Below are positions 1 through 6,745 of a DNA stretch of 14,197 nucleotides, piece by piece. Made by a program: the position numbers and the translations under genes. Numbering within the stretch: the stretch's first letter is position 1; the number at the start of each line of letters is the position of its first letter. The notes below the pieces were generated by a model. The model was not told where the DNA came from. It saw only the letters and a list, made by a program, of their open reading frames with translations, and searched no databases. Source of the stretch: JBKHYG01 sp046565595 (GTDB lineage Bacteria > Actinomycetota > AC-67); assembly GCA_046565595.1 (NCBI GenBank), contig JBKHYG010000043.1, forward strand, positions 1 through 14,197. The letters are read 5' to 3'.

Positions 1-8
1 CAAGAAGC

Positions 9-1304
9 ATGAGCGACTCGCTCGAGGCTTTCGAGCGCGCCAAGGCCGTCATGCCAGGCGGCGTATCCAGTCCGGTGCGCGCCTTCGGCAAGGTTGGGGG
101 AACCCCGCGCTTCGTGGACCGCGGCGAAGGGGCGTTCCTGTTCGACATCGAGGGCCGCCGCTACCTCGATCTGTGTTCGTCTTGGGGTCCGCTGATACTC
201 GGGCATGCGCATCCCGAAGTGGTCGCCGCGATCCAGGAGGCGGTCGGGCGGGGTACCACCTTCGGAGCTCCTACCCGAGCCGAGACCGAGCTCGCCGAGA
301 TGGTCACCTCTGCGATCGGTTGCGTAGACCAGGTGCGTTTCGTGAACTCTGGAACCGAAGCAGCGATGAGCGCGATCCGGGTCGCTCGTGCAGCGACCGG
401 ACGCGACAAGATCTTGAAGTTCGAAGGGTGTTATCACGGTCACGCCGACGCGTTCCTCTCCAAGGCCGGTAGCGGGATCCTCACTCACGGGTTGCCCGAT
501 GCTGCAGGCGTCACCGCAGCAGCTGCCGCAGACACGATCACGGTGCCGTACAACGATCTGACGGCAGCGTCAGAGGTTCTCGCGATGGGCGACACCGCGG
601 CGGTGATCGTCGAGCCCGTCGCTGGGAACATGGGTCTGGTACCTCCGGTCGATGGATTCCTGGAGGGTCTGCGAGAAGCGACCCGGACCCACGGCAGCTT
701 GCTGATCGCTGACGAAGTCATCACCGGCTTCCGGCTGCGTTACGGCATCATCTCCGAACCGTTCGAACCGGACCTGGTCGTGTTGGGCAAGATCATCGGA
801 GGCGGACTGCCGTTAGCTGCCTACGCAGGGAGCAGGGCACTGATGGAGATGGTGGCCCCTGTGGGACCCGTCTATCAGGCGGGAACCCTCAGCGGGAACC
901 CGGTTGCTGTGGCCGCGGGACTCGCGACCTTGCAGGTCTTAGAGAGAGACGCACCATACGGGGCCCTCGATGATGCGGCGGCAACGATCCAGCAGCGTCT
1001 TGAAGGAGCCGGACATCCGATCACCGTCCAACGGGCTGGCTCGATGCTCACCGTCTTCTGGACACAGGGGCCCGTCCGGAACCTCGAGGATGCGTTGGGT
1101 TCGGATACCGAGGCGTTCGCCTCGTGGTTCCATCGCCTTCTCGATGAGGGGGTCTGGTGGCCGCCGAGTCCGTTCGAGACCGCGTTCATGTCGGTGCCCT
1201 TGGTGCGTGAGACCGCGCATCTAGCTGACATCCTCGAGGGATCATTGGCCCCTCCGGACGAAGGCAGGAAGAAGCGGGCGACAGGCAGAATCAGAGGGAC
1301 ATGA
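9..1304 (+). CDS. hemL: Glutamate-1-semialdehyde 2,1-aminomutase
   Basis: This cytoplasmic PLP enzyme converts glutamate-1-semialdehyde to 5-aminolevulinate, the C5-pathway precursor of heme and other tetrapyrroles. The 431-aa product has the usual full length for the family. Visible landmarks are the N-terminal MPGGVSSPVRAF segment (residues 15-26), SSWGPLILGHAHPEV near 57-71, FVNSGTEA (111-118) of the cofactor site, CYHGHAD (141-147), DEVITGFR (235-242) and LGKIIGGGLP, with K261 as the expected Schiff-base lysine. The start ATG is only 8 nt into the window, so its promoter and RBS are mostly out of view. The stop codon overlaps the next gene's start (ATGATGA), so the two are probably translationally coupled. 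Class III aminotransferases are relatives, but the GSA-specific motifs make this call firm. Confidence 0.96.
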   Translation: MSDSLEAFERAKAVMPGGVSSPVRAFGKVGGTPRFVDRGEGAFLFDIEGRRYLDLCSSWGPLILGHAHPEVVAAIQEAVGRGTTFGAPTRAETELAEMVTSAIGCVDQVRFVNSGTEAAMSAIRVARAATGRDKILKFEGCYHGHADAFLSKAGSGILTHGLPDAAGVTAAAAADTITVPYNDLTAASEVLAMGDTAAVIVEPVAGNMGLVPPVDGFLEGLREATRTHGSLLIADEVITGFRLRYGIISEPFEPDLVVLGKIIGGGLPLAAYAGSRALMEMVAPVGPVYQAGTLSGNPVAVAAGLATLQVLERDAPYGALDDAAATIQQRLEGAGHPITVQRAGSMLTVFWTQGPVRNLEDALGSDTEAFASWFHRLLDEGVWWPPSPFETAFMSVPLVRETAHLADILEGSLAPPDEGRKKRATGRIRGT

Positions 1305-2194
1305 TGAACCTTCTCGTGCTGCTGGCATACGCAGTGGTGATGTTGACACCCGGGGGCGCCGCACACGCCGGATATGCCGACGGGTACCGGCTGTTCAACT
1401 TCCTGGACGGCAACATCGCAGAGTCGAGCGGACTCGTGGCTTCCTCGACCGATCCAGGAACCTGGTACACGCACAACGACTCTGGAGACAACCGGAACCT
1501 GGGTCGCTTCTTCGCCGTCGGTCCTGACGGCAACACCAAGACCACCTTCGCGGTCACCCCCAGCCTCAACATCGATTGGGAGGACATGGCCGCTGGGCCG
1601 GGATCACAGGGAGGACGCTCTCTGTTCTTCGCGGACTTCGGAGACAACTACCAGGTTCGAACATTGATAACCATCTACGAGGTCGCAGAACCCTCGATCG
1701 ACGAGACCGTCGCACGCGAGGTCCGACCTGTAGCGACTCGCCTGCTCGCGTTCGAAGATGGACCTCACAACGCAGAGACATTGCTGGTCGATCCAGCCGA
1801 TGGAACCTTGTTCGTAGTGACGAAGGATGCCGGCGGCAAGAGCGGCGTATACGCGGCTGCACCGGGACCGCTGCCCGAAGGACCGGGGACGCTGAGGCGG
1901 GTCGCCGATCTGGATCTGAGGCGATTCGTCAGGCCCGGCGCATCCTTGCTGACGACTGGCGGAGACATCGCTCCCGATGGGAGCCGTCTCGTGATCAGGA
2001 CCTATGACACGGCGTACGAGTGGCGTTTGGGACCGATGTCGGTTGCTGCCGCACTTGATGCCGAGCCTCTACCTATCCCGCTGCCGCAGACCGTCCAAGG
2101 CGAAGCGATCACCTACACGCTGGACAGCGAGAGTCTGGCCACCAGCAGCGAAGGACGCCTGGCTCCGGTCCATCTGATCCCCGGCACCGACTGA
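1301..2194 (+). CDS. Exported beta-propeller-like protein of unknown function
   Basis: The 297-aa product starts with a hydrophobic signal peptide (residues 1-23, likely cut after AHA). The mature part has motifs of a family of secreted propeller-like proteins common in actinobacteria: SSGLVAS (42-48), THNDSGDN (57-64), NIDWEDMAAGP (90-100), FADFGDN (110-116), a NAETLLVDP segment (157-165) and FVVTKD (171-176). These Asp-rich turns could bind calcium, but no catalytic site is evident. A role outside the membrane is inferred from the signal peptide only. The start overlaps the hemL stop by 4 nt, with GAGGGA just upstream acting as RBS. This places an apparently unrelated exported protein in the hemL transcript. 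The gene ends shortly before a hairpin and a convergent protease gene. Confidence 0.8.
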   Translation: MMNLLVLLAYAVVMLTPGGAAHAGYADGYRLFNFLDGNIAESSGLVASSTDPGTWYTHNDSGDNRNLGRFFAVGPDGNTKTTFAVTPSLNIDWEDMAAGPGSQGGRSLFFADFGDNYQVRTLITIYEVAEPSIDETVAREVRPVATRLLAFEDGPHNAETLLVDPADGTLFVVTKDAGGKSGVYAAAPGPLPEGPGTLRRVADLDLRRFVRPGASLLTTGGDIAPDGSRLVIRTYDTAYEWRLGPMSVAAALDAEPLPIPLPQTVQGEAITYTLDSESLATSSEGRLAPVHLIPGTD

Positions 2195-2197
2195 CCT

Positions 2198-2218
2198 CGG
2201 CGCGCGCTCGTAGCGCCG
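2198..2218. terminator. Candidate bidirectional terminator hairpin
   Basis: In the 33-bp gap between two convergent genes, CGGCGC (2198-2203) pairs perfectly with GCGCCG (2213-2218) around a 9-nt loop. There is no T-run on either side. It is therefore either a Rho-independent-like hairpin without a U-tract, as is common in high-GC bacteria, or just a GC-rich inverted repeat. Confidence 0.4.
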
Positions 2219-2227
2219 CAAAGGCAA

Positions 2228-3160
2228 CTATGGGTAGCCGATCCGGATCGTCGGACACACCTGCCGGTAACGCCACGGAACCCACGAACGCTTCTTTGCG
2301 ACCTCTGGCGTAAACGGGCCGTTGGGATCAACCTCTACATAGCCCGAAGGCTTAGGTGGACACTTGTAACCATAGAGCCATCGCATCGCCAAGAGCTCTC
2401 CGTAAGCGGGCGACTGACGATGGCGGGAGACAAAGGTGTCATCCGGCGACTGGGGATCGGCTCCGCATCCGAAATTGTCCGACACGCTGGGACATGCAGG
2501 AAAGCCGTGCGGATGGTCCAGCCCGAGCACATGACCCAATTCGTGGACCAGTATGTCGCCAATCTCCGGGAGCTTGCGGTGCCCCCCGACCGGCTCCGTA
2601 TCCAACGCATTGACGGTCTGAACTGGACGGCAGTCGAATCGGCAGGGCATCCACTCCCACTGCCCCGGGTCCACGGACACATCGAACTCGTGGACCGGAG
2701 AATGCCTCCATGTTGCCCCACGACTGGCGTGAGATCGCGCGAGCCCGATCACATTGATCCCATCTTGAAAGCCGGGCAGGACATCGGTAAACCCTCGAAA
2801 CTCGAACCTCACATTGGGTACCGCATACTCCCAGGTGCGGGTTGCCCACTTGACGGCAGCAGCGAATTGCTCACGATCCGAGGCATCAAACCCAGAGGTC
2901 GATCTGTAAGGAATCACGCGCGGGGATGCGAACTCAGCGTTCACCCAATACGGGAAACGATAGAGGCCATCCCGATCCGCAGGCGGGAGGCATCCGTAAG
3001 GGCTCGTTTGGCAACTCAAGAACTTCGCCGCTCGGCACCAGTGCCCCGGACAGTCGCGCATGTCGTTCTGCTTGAACTCCCAAGCGGCTTGCAACGGACC
3101 CATCCCCGGCAATTGGATAGCCGCCAGGGCCACGAGTCCGATCGCAAGCCGCTTGAACAT
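2228..3160 (-). CDS. Exported metzincin-type zinc metalloprotease (paralogue A)
   Basis: The 310-aa product is predicted to be a secreted zinc endopeptidase. The signal peptide spans about residues 1-25 (MFKRLAIGLV through LQA). The zinc site HELGHVLGLDH (206-216) matches HExxHxxGxxH of metzincins, most like matrixins (M10): H206, H210 and H216 would bind zinc and E207 would be the catalytic base. Ten cysteines (C37, 42, 50, 57, 173, 177, 223, 232, 267, 302) suggest five disulfides. The C-terminus carries RSWVPWRYR then VCPTI, shared with paralogue B at 10761-11645. The Met-turn position holds Val (V226) where B has Met. No cysteine-switch propeptide is recognisable. The reading frame is open further upstream, but the start at 3160 is favoured by AGGGAGAT just before ATG and by the signal peptide. 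Substrate unknown. Confidence 0.85.
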   Translation of the reverse strand: MFKRLAIGLVALAAIQLPGMGPLQAAWEFKQNDMRDCPGHWCRAAKFLSCQTSPYGCLPPADRDGLYRFPYWVNAEFASPRVIPYRSTSGFDASDREQFAAAVKWATRTWEYAVPNVRFEFRGFTDVLPGFQDGINVIGLARSHASRGATWRHSPVHEFDVSVDPGQWEWMPCRFDCRPVQTVNALDTEPVGGHRKLPEIGDILVHELGHVLGLDHPHGFPACPSVSDNFGCGADPQSPDDTFVSRHRQSPAYGELLAMRWLYGYKCPPKPSGYVEVDPNGPFTPEVAKKRSWVPWRYRQVCPTIRIGYP

Positions 3161-3167
3161 AATCTCC

Positions 3168-3830
3168 CTAGGTTCCCGGCACCGTATGACAGTCGGGTCC
3201 AAGGTCTCCAACCTGGACACACAAGTCAGCATCCTCGTGGATGAAGCCGCCAAGCCCATCCGCGATGAAGGCATGCAGAGTCCCAATCTGGATGCGCTGC
3301 TCCTGGTAGCAAACCAAGAATGGACACACAACTGCACCATCGGTGATGGCGATGTCCTCGTCAAAGGCCACACCACCTGGCTCATCTCCCAGCGGGACAT
3401 CCGAACCATTGGCCCATAGCGACGAGCCGGTCTTACAGAACTGCAACTGTCCATGGTCGCATTGGAATCCGGCACCTACCTCCGCGCCCGTCGAGAACAG
3501 AACCGCTGAGCAGTCACCCGCCGGATCACCGCAAGTACCGAACCGCACCTGCGCACCAGGTCGGCTCGGATCCTCGTCGAATAGACCAACCTTTGCTGAG
3601 AAGAAACTCGTCCGATTCCCCGCCGCGTCGCGGGTAAAGACACAGATGCCACCCCAGTTGTTCAGGTCCGCGTCAACGGCAACCTCGACACCCGGCGCGC
3701 CAGACACCCACACCGGCGCATAGCCAGAACACTGGAAATGACTCGCCACCGCAGGTTCCACGCCCACGAACCCGCCGACAGCCAACCCAACAGACGCCAA
3801 CATCACAACCAATCTCTTCGACCCCACCAT
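3168..3830 (-). CDS. Secreted cysteine-rich protein, partner gene of protease A
   Basis: The 220-aa product has a signal peptide (about residues 1-30, ending AVASH). The mature chain is acidic and Gly-rich with ten cysteines, so it is likely disulfide-stabilised outside the cell. I do not recognise a family. The start is firm: AGGAGGGG lies 6 nt before ATG on the minus strand. It is the first gene of a two-gene unit. Its TAG stop (3170-3168) is the first triplet of TAGGGAGAT, the RBS of protease A, whose ATG follows after 7 nt, so translation is probably coupled. A substrate, inhibitor, chaperone or co-secreted partner of the protease are all possible, and nothing in the sequence chooses between them. 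Confidence 0.75.
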   Translation of the reverse strand: MVGSKRLVVMLASVGLAVGGFVGVEPAVASHFQCSGYAPVWVSGAPGVEVAVDADLNNWGGICVFTRDAAGNRTSFFSAKVGLFDEDPSRPGAQVRFGTCGDPAGDCSAVLFSTGAEVGAGFQCDHGQLQFCKTGSSLWANGSDVPLGDEPGGVAFDEDIAITDGAVVCPFLVCYQEQRIQIGTLHAFIADGLGGFIHEDADLCVQVGDLGPDCHTVPGT

Positions 3831-3870
3831 CGCTATCCCCTCCTACTTCTTGGCCAACACTTCACCCAAA

Positions 3871-3923
3871 AGTAGACTCACTCTCTCTCTCTCTATGTCA
3901 ACCCCGTTTGACCAGGCCATATG
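3871..3923 (-). promoter_or_regulatory. Promoter/operator of the protease A operon (shared 28-bp block)
   Basis: On the minus strand a perfect -35 TTGACA lies at 3901-3896, the end of a 28-bp block (3923-3896) nearly identical to one upstream of protease B (11725-11698, 23/28 identical). The block reads CATATGnCCTrGTCA, two variable bases, then CGGGrTTGACA. It contains the inverted repeat GTCAA-N6-TTGAC (3912-3897), a plausible regulator site overlapping the -35. The -10 is unclear: TCTACT (3876-3871) stands 19 bp downstream because (AG)7 fills the spacer. Confidence 0.6.
3881..3894. repeat. (CT)7 dinucleotide microsatellite in a promoter spacer
   Basis: Seven perfect CT units (AG on the minus strand) lie between the -35 TTGACA and the candidate -10 of the operon starting at 3830. 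Loss of one unit would shorten the TTGACA/TCTACT spacer from 19 to 17 bp, the optimum. Confidence 0.85.
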
Positions 3924-4062
3924 CTCGTCTGGGTTAGCGACCAATCGAGACGGCAGCGAGAGGTGCGTCCCTGGAGACGGGGGATCGTCCGGACAACTGC
4001 CATTCCCGACGAAATTGGGCCTCGGCCGGGACACAAGGTCATCGGCCAACCGTTACCTAGCG

Positions 4063-4752
4063 TCAGGCCTCGAGGTTGTCGTCGGTTGGCGCCGCGACCT
4101 GCAGTTCGGGCGGAACGCGCGTTGCGGTGCGGCGAAGATAGAACGCGCTTGCAGCGATCAAGCCGATGGTCACTGGATAGCCGAGCAATAGTGAGGATGC
4201 TCCCAGCAACTCTGGTTGATCCTTAGAGATGAGCCACGCGCGCAGTCCGGCCCTACCGAGGAATGTCAACGCCCACACAGCGGTCACCAGCGTGTGTGCC
4301 CGCCGGACCATGGGGTGCTCGTAGTACTCGCGAGGCTTCTTCTCGATCACCATGGCCATCATCGCGCTGCTCGGCTGCCGCACAAGGATGGACAGGAAGA
4401 AGAGGATGCCGGTCAGGAACCCCCATGCGACACCAGGAACGAAGTAGGCGCTCGCGCTACCGGTCCAAAGGGCCAGACCGACCGAGACACCCAGCCCGAT
4501 CAATCCGATCAACCCTTGGCGGATCGGCTCTCGGCGAACCGCTCGGAACAGCAACGCCAACACGGCATAGATACCCGCCACCAGAGCCGCGGTGGTAAGC
4601 GTCCAGATGGCGTTGGTGACGACGAACAGGATCGCTGGGACGGCGCCATCGATCATGCCCCGCTTGCCGCCAAGCATCTTCCGGAATCGCTCGACCTCTT
4701 CGTCCGACCAGGCGTCGTCCGAGCGGGGAGTCGTAGGTTTGGTTTCTTCCAC
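4063..4752 (-). CDS. DUF3159 family integral membrane protein
   Basis: The 229-aa protein matches the actinobacterial DUF3159 pattern: a charged N-terminus, then GGKRGMIDGAVPAILFVVTN, a basic RAVRREPIRQG loop, GLIGLGVSV, ALWTGSASAYFVPGV and a final YYEHPMVRRAH region. It has about five or six hydrophobic helices and an Ala-rich tail. Function is unknown; the family has no established biochemistry. I chose the GTG at 4752 because a promoter (TTGCCG, 17 bp, TAGTCT) ends 8 nt before it, implying a leaderless or nearly leaderless mRNA. An in-frame GTG at 4800 with a possible GAGAGG RBS would add 16 unconvincing residues (PCRCRGWTG...). It is oriented like the downstream protease operon but 232 bp separate them, so they are probably not co-transcribed. 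Confidence 0.88.
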   Translation of the reverse strand: MEETKPTTPRSDDAWSDEEVERFRKMLGGKRGMIDGAVPAILFVVTNAIWTLTTAALVAGIYAVLALLFRAVRREPIRQGLIGLIGLGVSVGLALWTGSASAYFVPGVAWGFLTGILFFLSILVRQPSSAMMAMVIEKKPREYYEHPMVRRAHTLVTAVWALTFLGRAGLRAWLISKDQPELLGASSLLLGYPVTIGLIAASAFYLRRTATRVPPELQVAAPTDDNLEA

Positions 4753-4760
4753 CGTTGGCG

Positions 4761-4789
4761 AGACTAACGACCCGGTCCACCCTCGGCAA
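4761..4789 (-). promoter_or_regulatory. Promoter of the DUF3159 gene, likely (near-)leaderless
   Basis: On the minus strand TTGCCG (4789-4784) is followed after exactly 17 bp by TAGTCT (4766-4761). A GTG start begins 8 nt further on, where a transcript from this -10 would be expected to start. The match to the TTGnnn/TAnnnT actinobacterial pattern and the spacing support the call. It would be wrong if the upstream GTG at 4800 is the true start. Confidence 0.5.
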
Positions 4790-4878
4790 CGGCACGGCAC
4801 AGGACCTCTCGGACTATCCTGAACCTTCCCCTTGCCCCCCGTCGGGTTGGAGAGGCTTCGTTAGACTCCTTCAGCGAC

Positions 4879-5247
4879 ATGAAGCGCGCCGTCCGGCCTG
4901 ACTCTGTGGTTGTCCTGATCCTGATCGCGGTGCTCTTGGCCTTCGTCGCGATCGCCGCGATGGCTGCGCTCCCGACCGCCGATCTGGACGGGAGCAACTA
5001 CGAGTGCGGCTTCAACTCCGAACCAGATCCGGGGCCGAAAGATTGCCCGACGCGCGGAAGCATCGTCTTCCTGCTGGTCGTCTCGTCAGTCGGCGCTCTA
5101 CTGGCAGGCGCGGGAGCACGAGTCCTCCTCCACAGAAGGTCGAAGGGCGTCGGTCGTCGCGCCCATCCCGCCGGTCGGGATTCTGCCCATGTTCGCCAGG
5201 TCTGGCCACAGATCGTCAAACGTCACTGTTTGCGTCATGGGAGCTGA
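4879..5247 (+). CDS. Small membrane protein with two helices, possibly altered C-terminus
   Basis: The 122-aa protein has a first helix at about residues 10-31 (VVVLILIAVLLAFVAIAAMA), a short outside loop with two cysteines (YEC and KDC, a possible disulfide), a second helix at about 56-77 (IVFLLVVSSVGALLAG) and a basic tail. I do not recognise a family. There is no clear RBS. TAGACT lies 11 nt before the ATG as a candidate -10, but no good -35 is seen. After about residue 85 the sequence loses membrane-protein character, and the opposite strand there reads more like natural protein. The original 3' end may therefore have been replaced, or the tail is simply poorly conserved. It is divergent from the DUF3159 gene. 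Confidence 0.6.
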   Translation: MKRAVRPDSVVVLILIAVLLAFVAIAAMAALPTADLDGSNYECGFNSEPDPGPKDCPTRGSIVFLLVVSSVGALLAGAGARVLLHRRSKGVGRRAHPAGRDSAHVRQVWPQIVKRHCLRHGS

Positions 5248-5364
5248 CAAAACCTGCGGGAGGACGTTCGCGTGGGTCCATTGCTCAAGGAACTCACGGA
5301 TCTCGGCGCCCTCCAGCCGAAGCTGCTCGCGCGCCGCCGCGAACAGTTCGAGCGGGAAGGTCAC
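5098..5364 (-). pseudogene. Possible gene remnant, unknown product
   Basis: An 88-codon open frame starts at GTG with no RBS. Its first ~75 residues have natural-looking composition (ELFAAAREQLRLEGAEIREF, then TVTFDDLWPDLANMGRI). Its last dozen residues are antisense to a convincing transmembrane helix of the plus-strand gene and are probably meaningless. I recognise no family. It may be a decayed fragment, a real short gene, or chance. Together with 5248-5524, this stretch holds no other gene I can support. Confidence 0.25.
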
Positions 5365-5524
5365 ATCTTGTGGGGCCGAATCGGCGGACGGCGGCTATCT
5401 GCAATGCGACCGATCACCGGAGCCGGGACGAGCAACTTGAGCGATTGAAATGGGTAGCCTTCGGCGCCGGGCTGTGCGATACTTGGGGTTGAATGAAGGT
5501 TGGCTTTCCTTGAAGGGCAGCGCT

Positions 5525-5980
5525 TTGATGCTGGTGAAGGTGTGCATGAGCGTGGTCGCGCTGGTGGGTCTGCCTGGCTGCACCTCTAGACCCGCTGGCC
5601 CGGAGACGAGGGCTGATGTCTACCCAGGCGCGACACTTACGGCGCATGACCAGGATTCGAGTAGCGAACTCTTCGAAGCTAACGGCAGCACCTGTTCTAC
5701 GCAGCGTCGCGACTACGTGACCGACGACCCGACCGAGGACGTCGCGTCCTTCTTCGCCAATCGAGGGTTCGAGAAGAACGACGAGGCTCGAGGGGAAGCT
5801 GGCAACTTGATTCGCTGGACGGGTGAGCGGACTGGTTCTGAGGAGACTTGGCGCAAGGTCGATGTGTCGTCGGGATCGCTTGCAGGCTCAGATCGAACTA
5901 CCGCCTATTCGATATTCCGCGCAGCATGCTCTCCGCCTGCTGGTTCGGGCCAGAGCCCTGCCGCCACACCAGCAGGGTGA
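5525..5980 (+). CDS. Putative lipoprotein of unknown function
   Basis: The product is a ~151-aa lipoprotein candidate. The start is uncertain: TTG at 5525, or ATG at 5528, preceded by GAAGGG 7-10 nt upstream. Either gives a short signal (MLVKVCMSVVALV) ending in LPGC, a reasonable lipobox with Pro at -2. An in-frame ATG at 5450 would add an unlikely basic leader, and a TTG at 5489 sits 5 nt after GATACT, so a leaderless longer form is possible. The mature part has YPGATL, then a folded region including TEDVASFFANRGFE (a helix typical of small extracytoplasmic domains) and an Ala/Pro-rich end. It probably heads a plus-strand operon, with the next gene 21 nt downstream. The family is not recognised. 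Confidence 0.6.
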   Translation: MMLVKVCMSVVALVGLPGCTSRPAGPETRADVYPGATLTAHDQDSSSELFEANGSTCSTQRRDYVTDDPTEDVASFFANRGFEKNDEARGEAGNLIRWTGERTGSEETWRKVDVSSGSLAGSDRTTAYSIFRAACSPPAGSGQSPAATPAG

Positions 5981-6001
5981 TGAACCGGGAAGGAGTCTTG
6001 C

Positions 6002-6745
6002 ATGAGACCCGTGAAATGGATCGCAGTTGCCGCCGCCGGTGCAGCGCTTACCCTTGCGGCAGGCGCACAGATTTCGGCGCAAATGGATAGTGATGGTGAT
6101 TTCGAATACGGATCAGCCCCGGCACCCGAGCGATACGCGTCGGCTGACCAACGCGTCCAGGCCGCATTGGCGCACAAGGAGGCTGAGGCAGCTCGCATCA
6201 CTAGCGCAAGAGAGGCGCTCGGCATCGCCCTTGGTAGCACCCCGCTCGTGCCCAGGTCATACCTCGTCTCCCTGGAGAGGCCGCGCGCCCTAACCGCATT
6301 GCTCGAAGCTGCGCGGATCGCGGGGCTCGAACCCACCATGGTGTACGTGTGGTTACAGACAGACCCCGATTCAGGCGAGGTGACCGTTGGCGAGCACGAC
6401 ATCCGATCGTTCGGCTGGTCGCTCACCTCCGGAAGCCAGAAGCCCACAGCCGACCTGGGCGACTACTACGAGCGTGTTCTCCAGGGGCGCCTCGATTTCG
6501 ATGCGCGCGCGGGCGATATCAGCAGCACACTCGCAACACTTCAGGCCAAACTCTCACAAGTGAAGGAGGGACTTCGCTCATTCGGATTCCGATGCTTGTG
6601 TACACCTAAGCAACTCAGCGACCTCGCCGCAGGCGGAGTCGCTCTCCGAGCGGCGGAAACAGGCACAGACCATCAGCAGCCGATTTGGCCCTTCGACCCA
6701 GACCGCGATCGAGTGATTGCAACAGGGGGCAGGTATGGCCGCTAA
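6002..6745 (+). CDS. Exported protein of unknown function
   Basis: This 247-aa product has a clear signal peptide (residues 1-27, MRPVKWIAV through ISAQ). The start is supported by GAAGGAG 6-8 nt upstream. The mature chain is mostly helical, with Ala/Glu-rich stretches around 48-75 (ADQRVQAALAHKEAEAARI) and 172-193 (STLATLQAKLSQVKEGL) that could form coiled coils, and a Cys pair in FRCLCTP (about 197-203). No catalytic motif is evident and I do not recognise the family. It lies in a run of envelope genes, 21 nt after the lipoprotein gene, and overlaps the next gene by 11 nt, so the genes are very likely co-transcribed and coupled. Confidence 0.7.
   Translation: MRPVKWIAVAAAGAALTLAAGAQISAQMDSDGDFEYGSAPAPERYASADQRVQAALAHKEAEAARITSAREALGIALGSTPLVPRSYLVSLERPRALTALLEAARIAGLEPTMVYVWLQTDPDSGEVTVGEHDIRSFGWSLTSGSQKPTADLGDYYERVLQGRLDFDARAGDISSTLATLQAKLSQVKEGLRSFGFRCLCTPKQLSDLAAGGVALRAAETGTDHQQPIWPFDPDRDRVIATGGRYGR

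Noticed and set aside
875..1474. 199-codon minus-strand open frame over the hemL 3' end
   Set aside because: Antisense to the well-conserved hemL and the start of the propeller gene; typical high-GC shadow frame.
2420..3244. 274-codon open frame on the plus strand across protease A
   Set aside because: It is antisense to a gene with a clear zinc-site motif, signal peptide and RBS; its translation is rich in Arg/Pro/His with no recognisable domain.
3843..4049. 68-codon minus-strand open frame in the 3841-4062 gap
   Set aside because: It covers the promoter and microsatellite, has no RBS and no protein-like pattern.
4046..4089. Inverted repeat CCAACCG / CGGTTGG around the DUF3159 stop codon
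   Set aside because: The 7-bp arms are 30 nt apart and the right arm is within coding sequence with no T-run; too weak to call a terminator.
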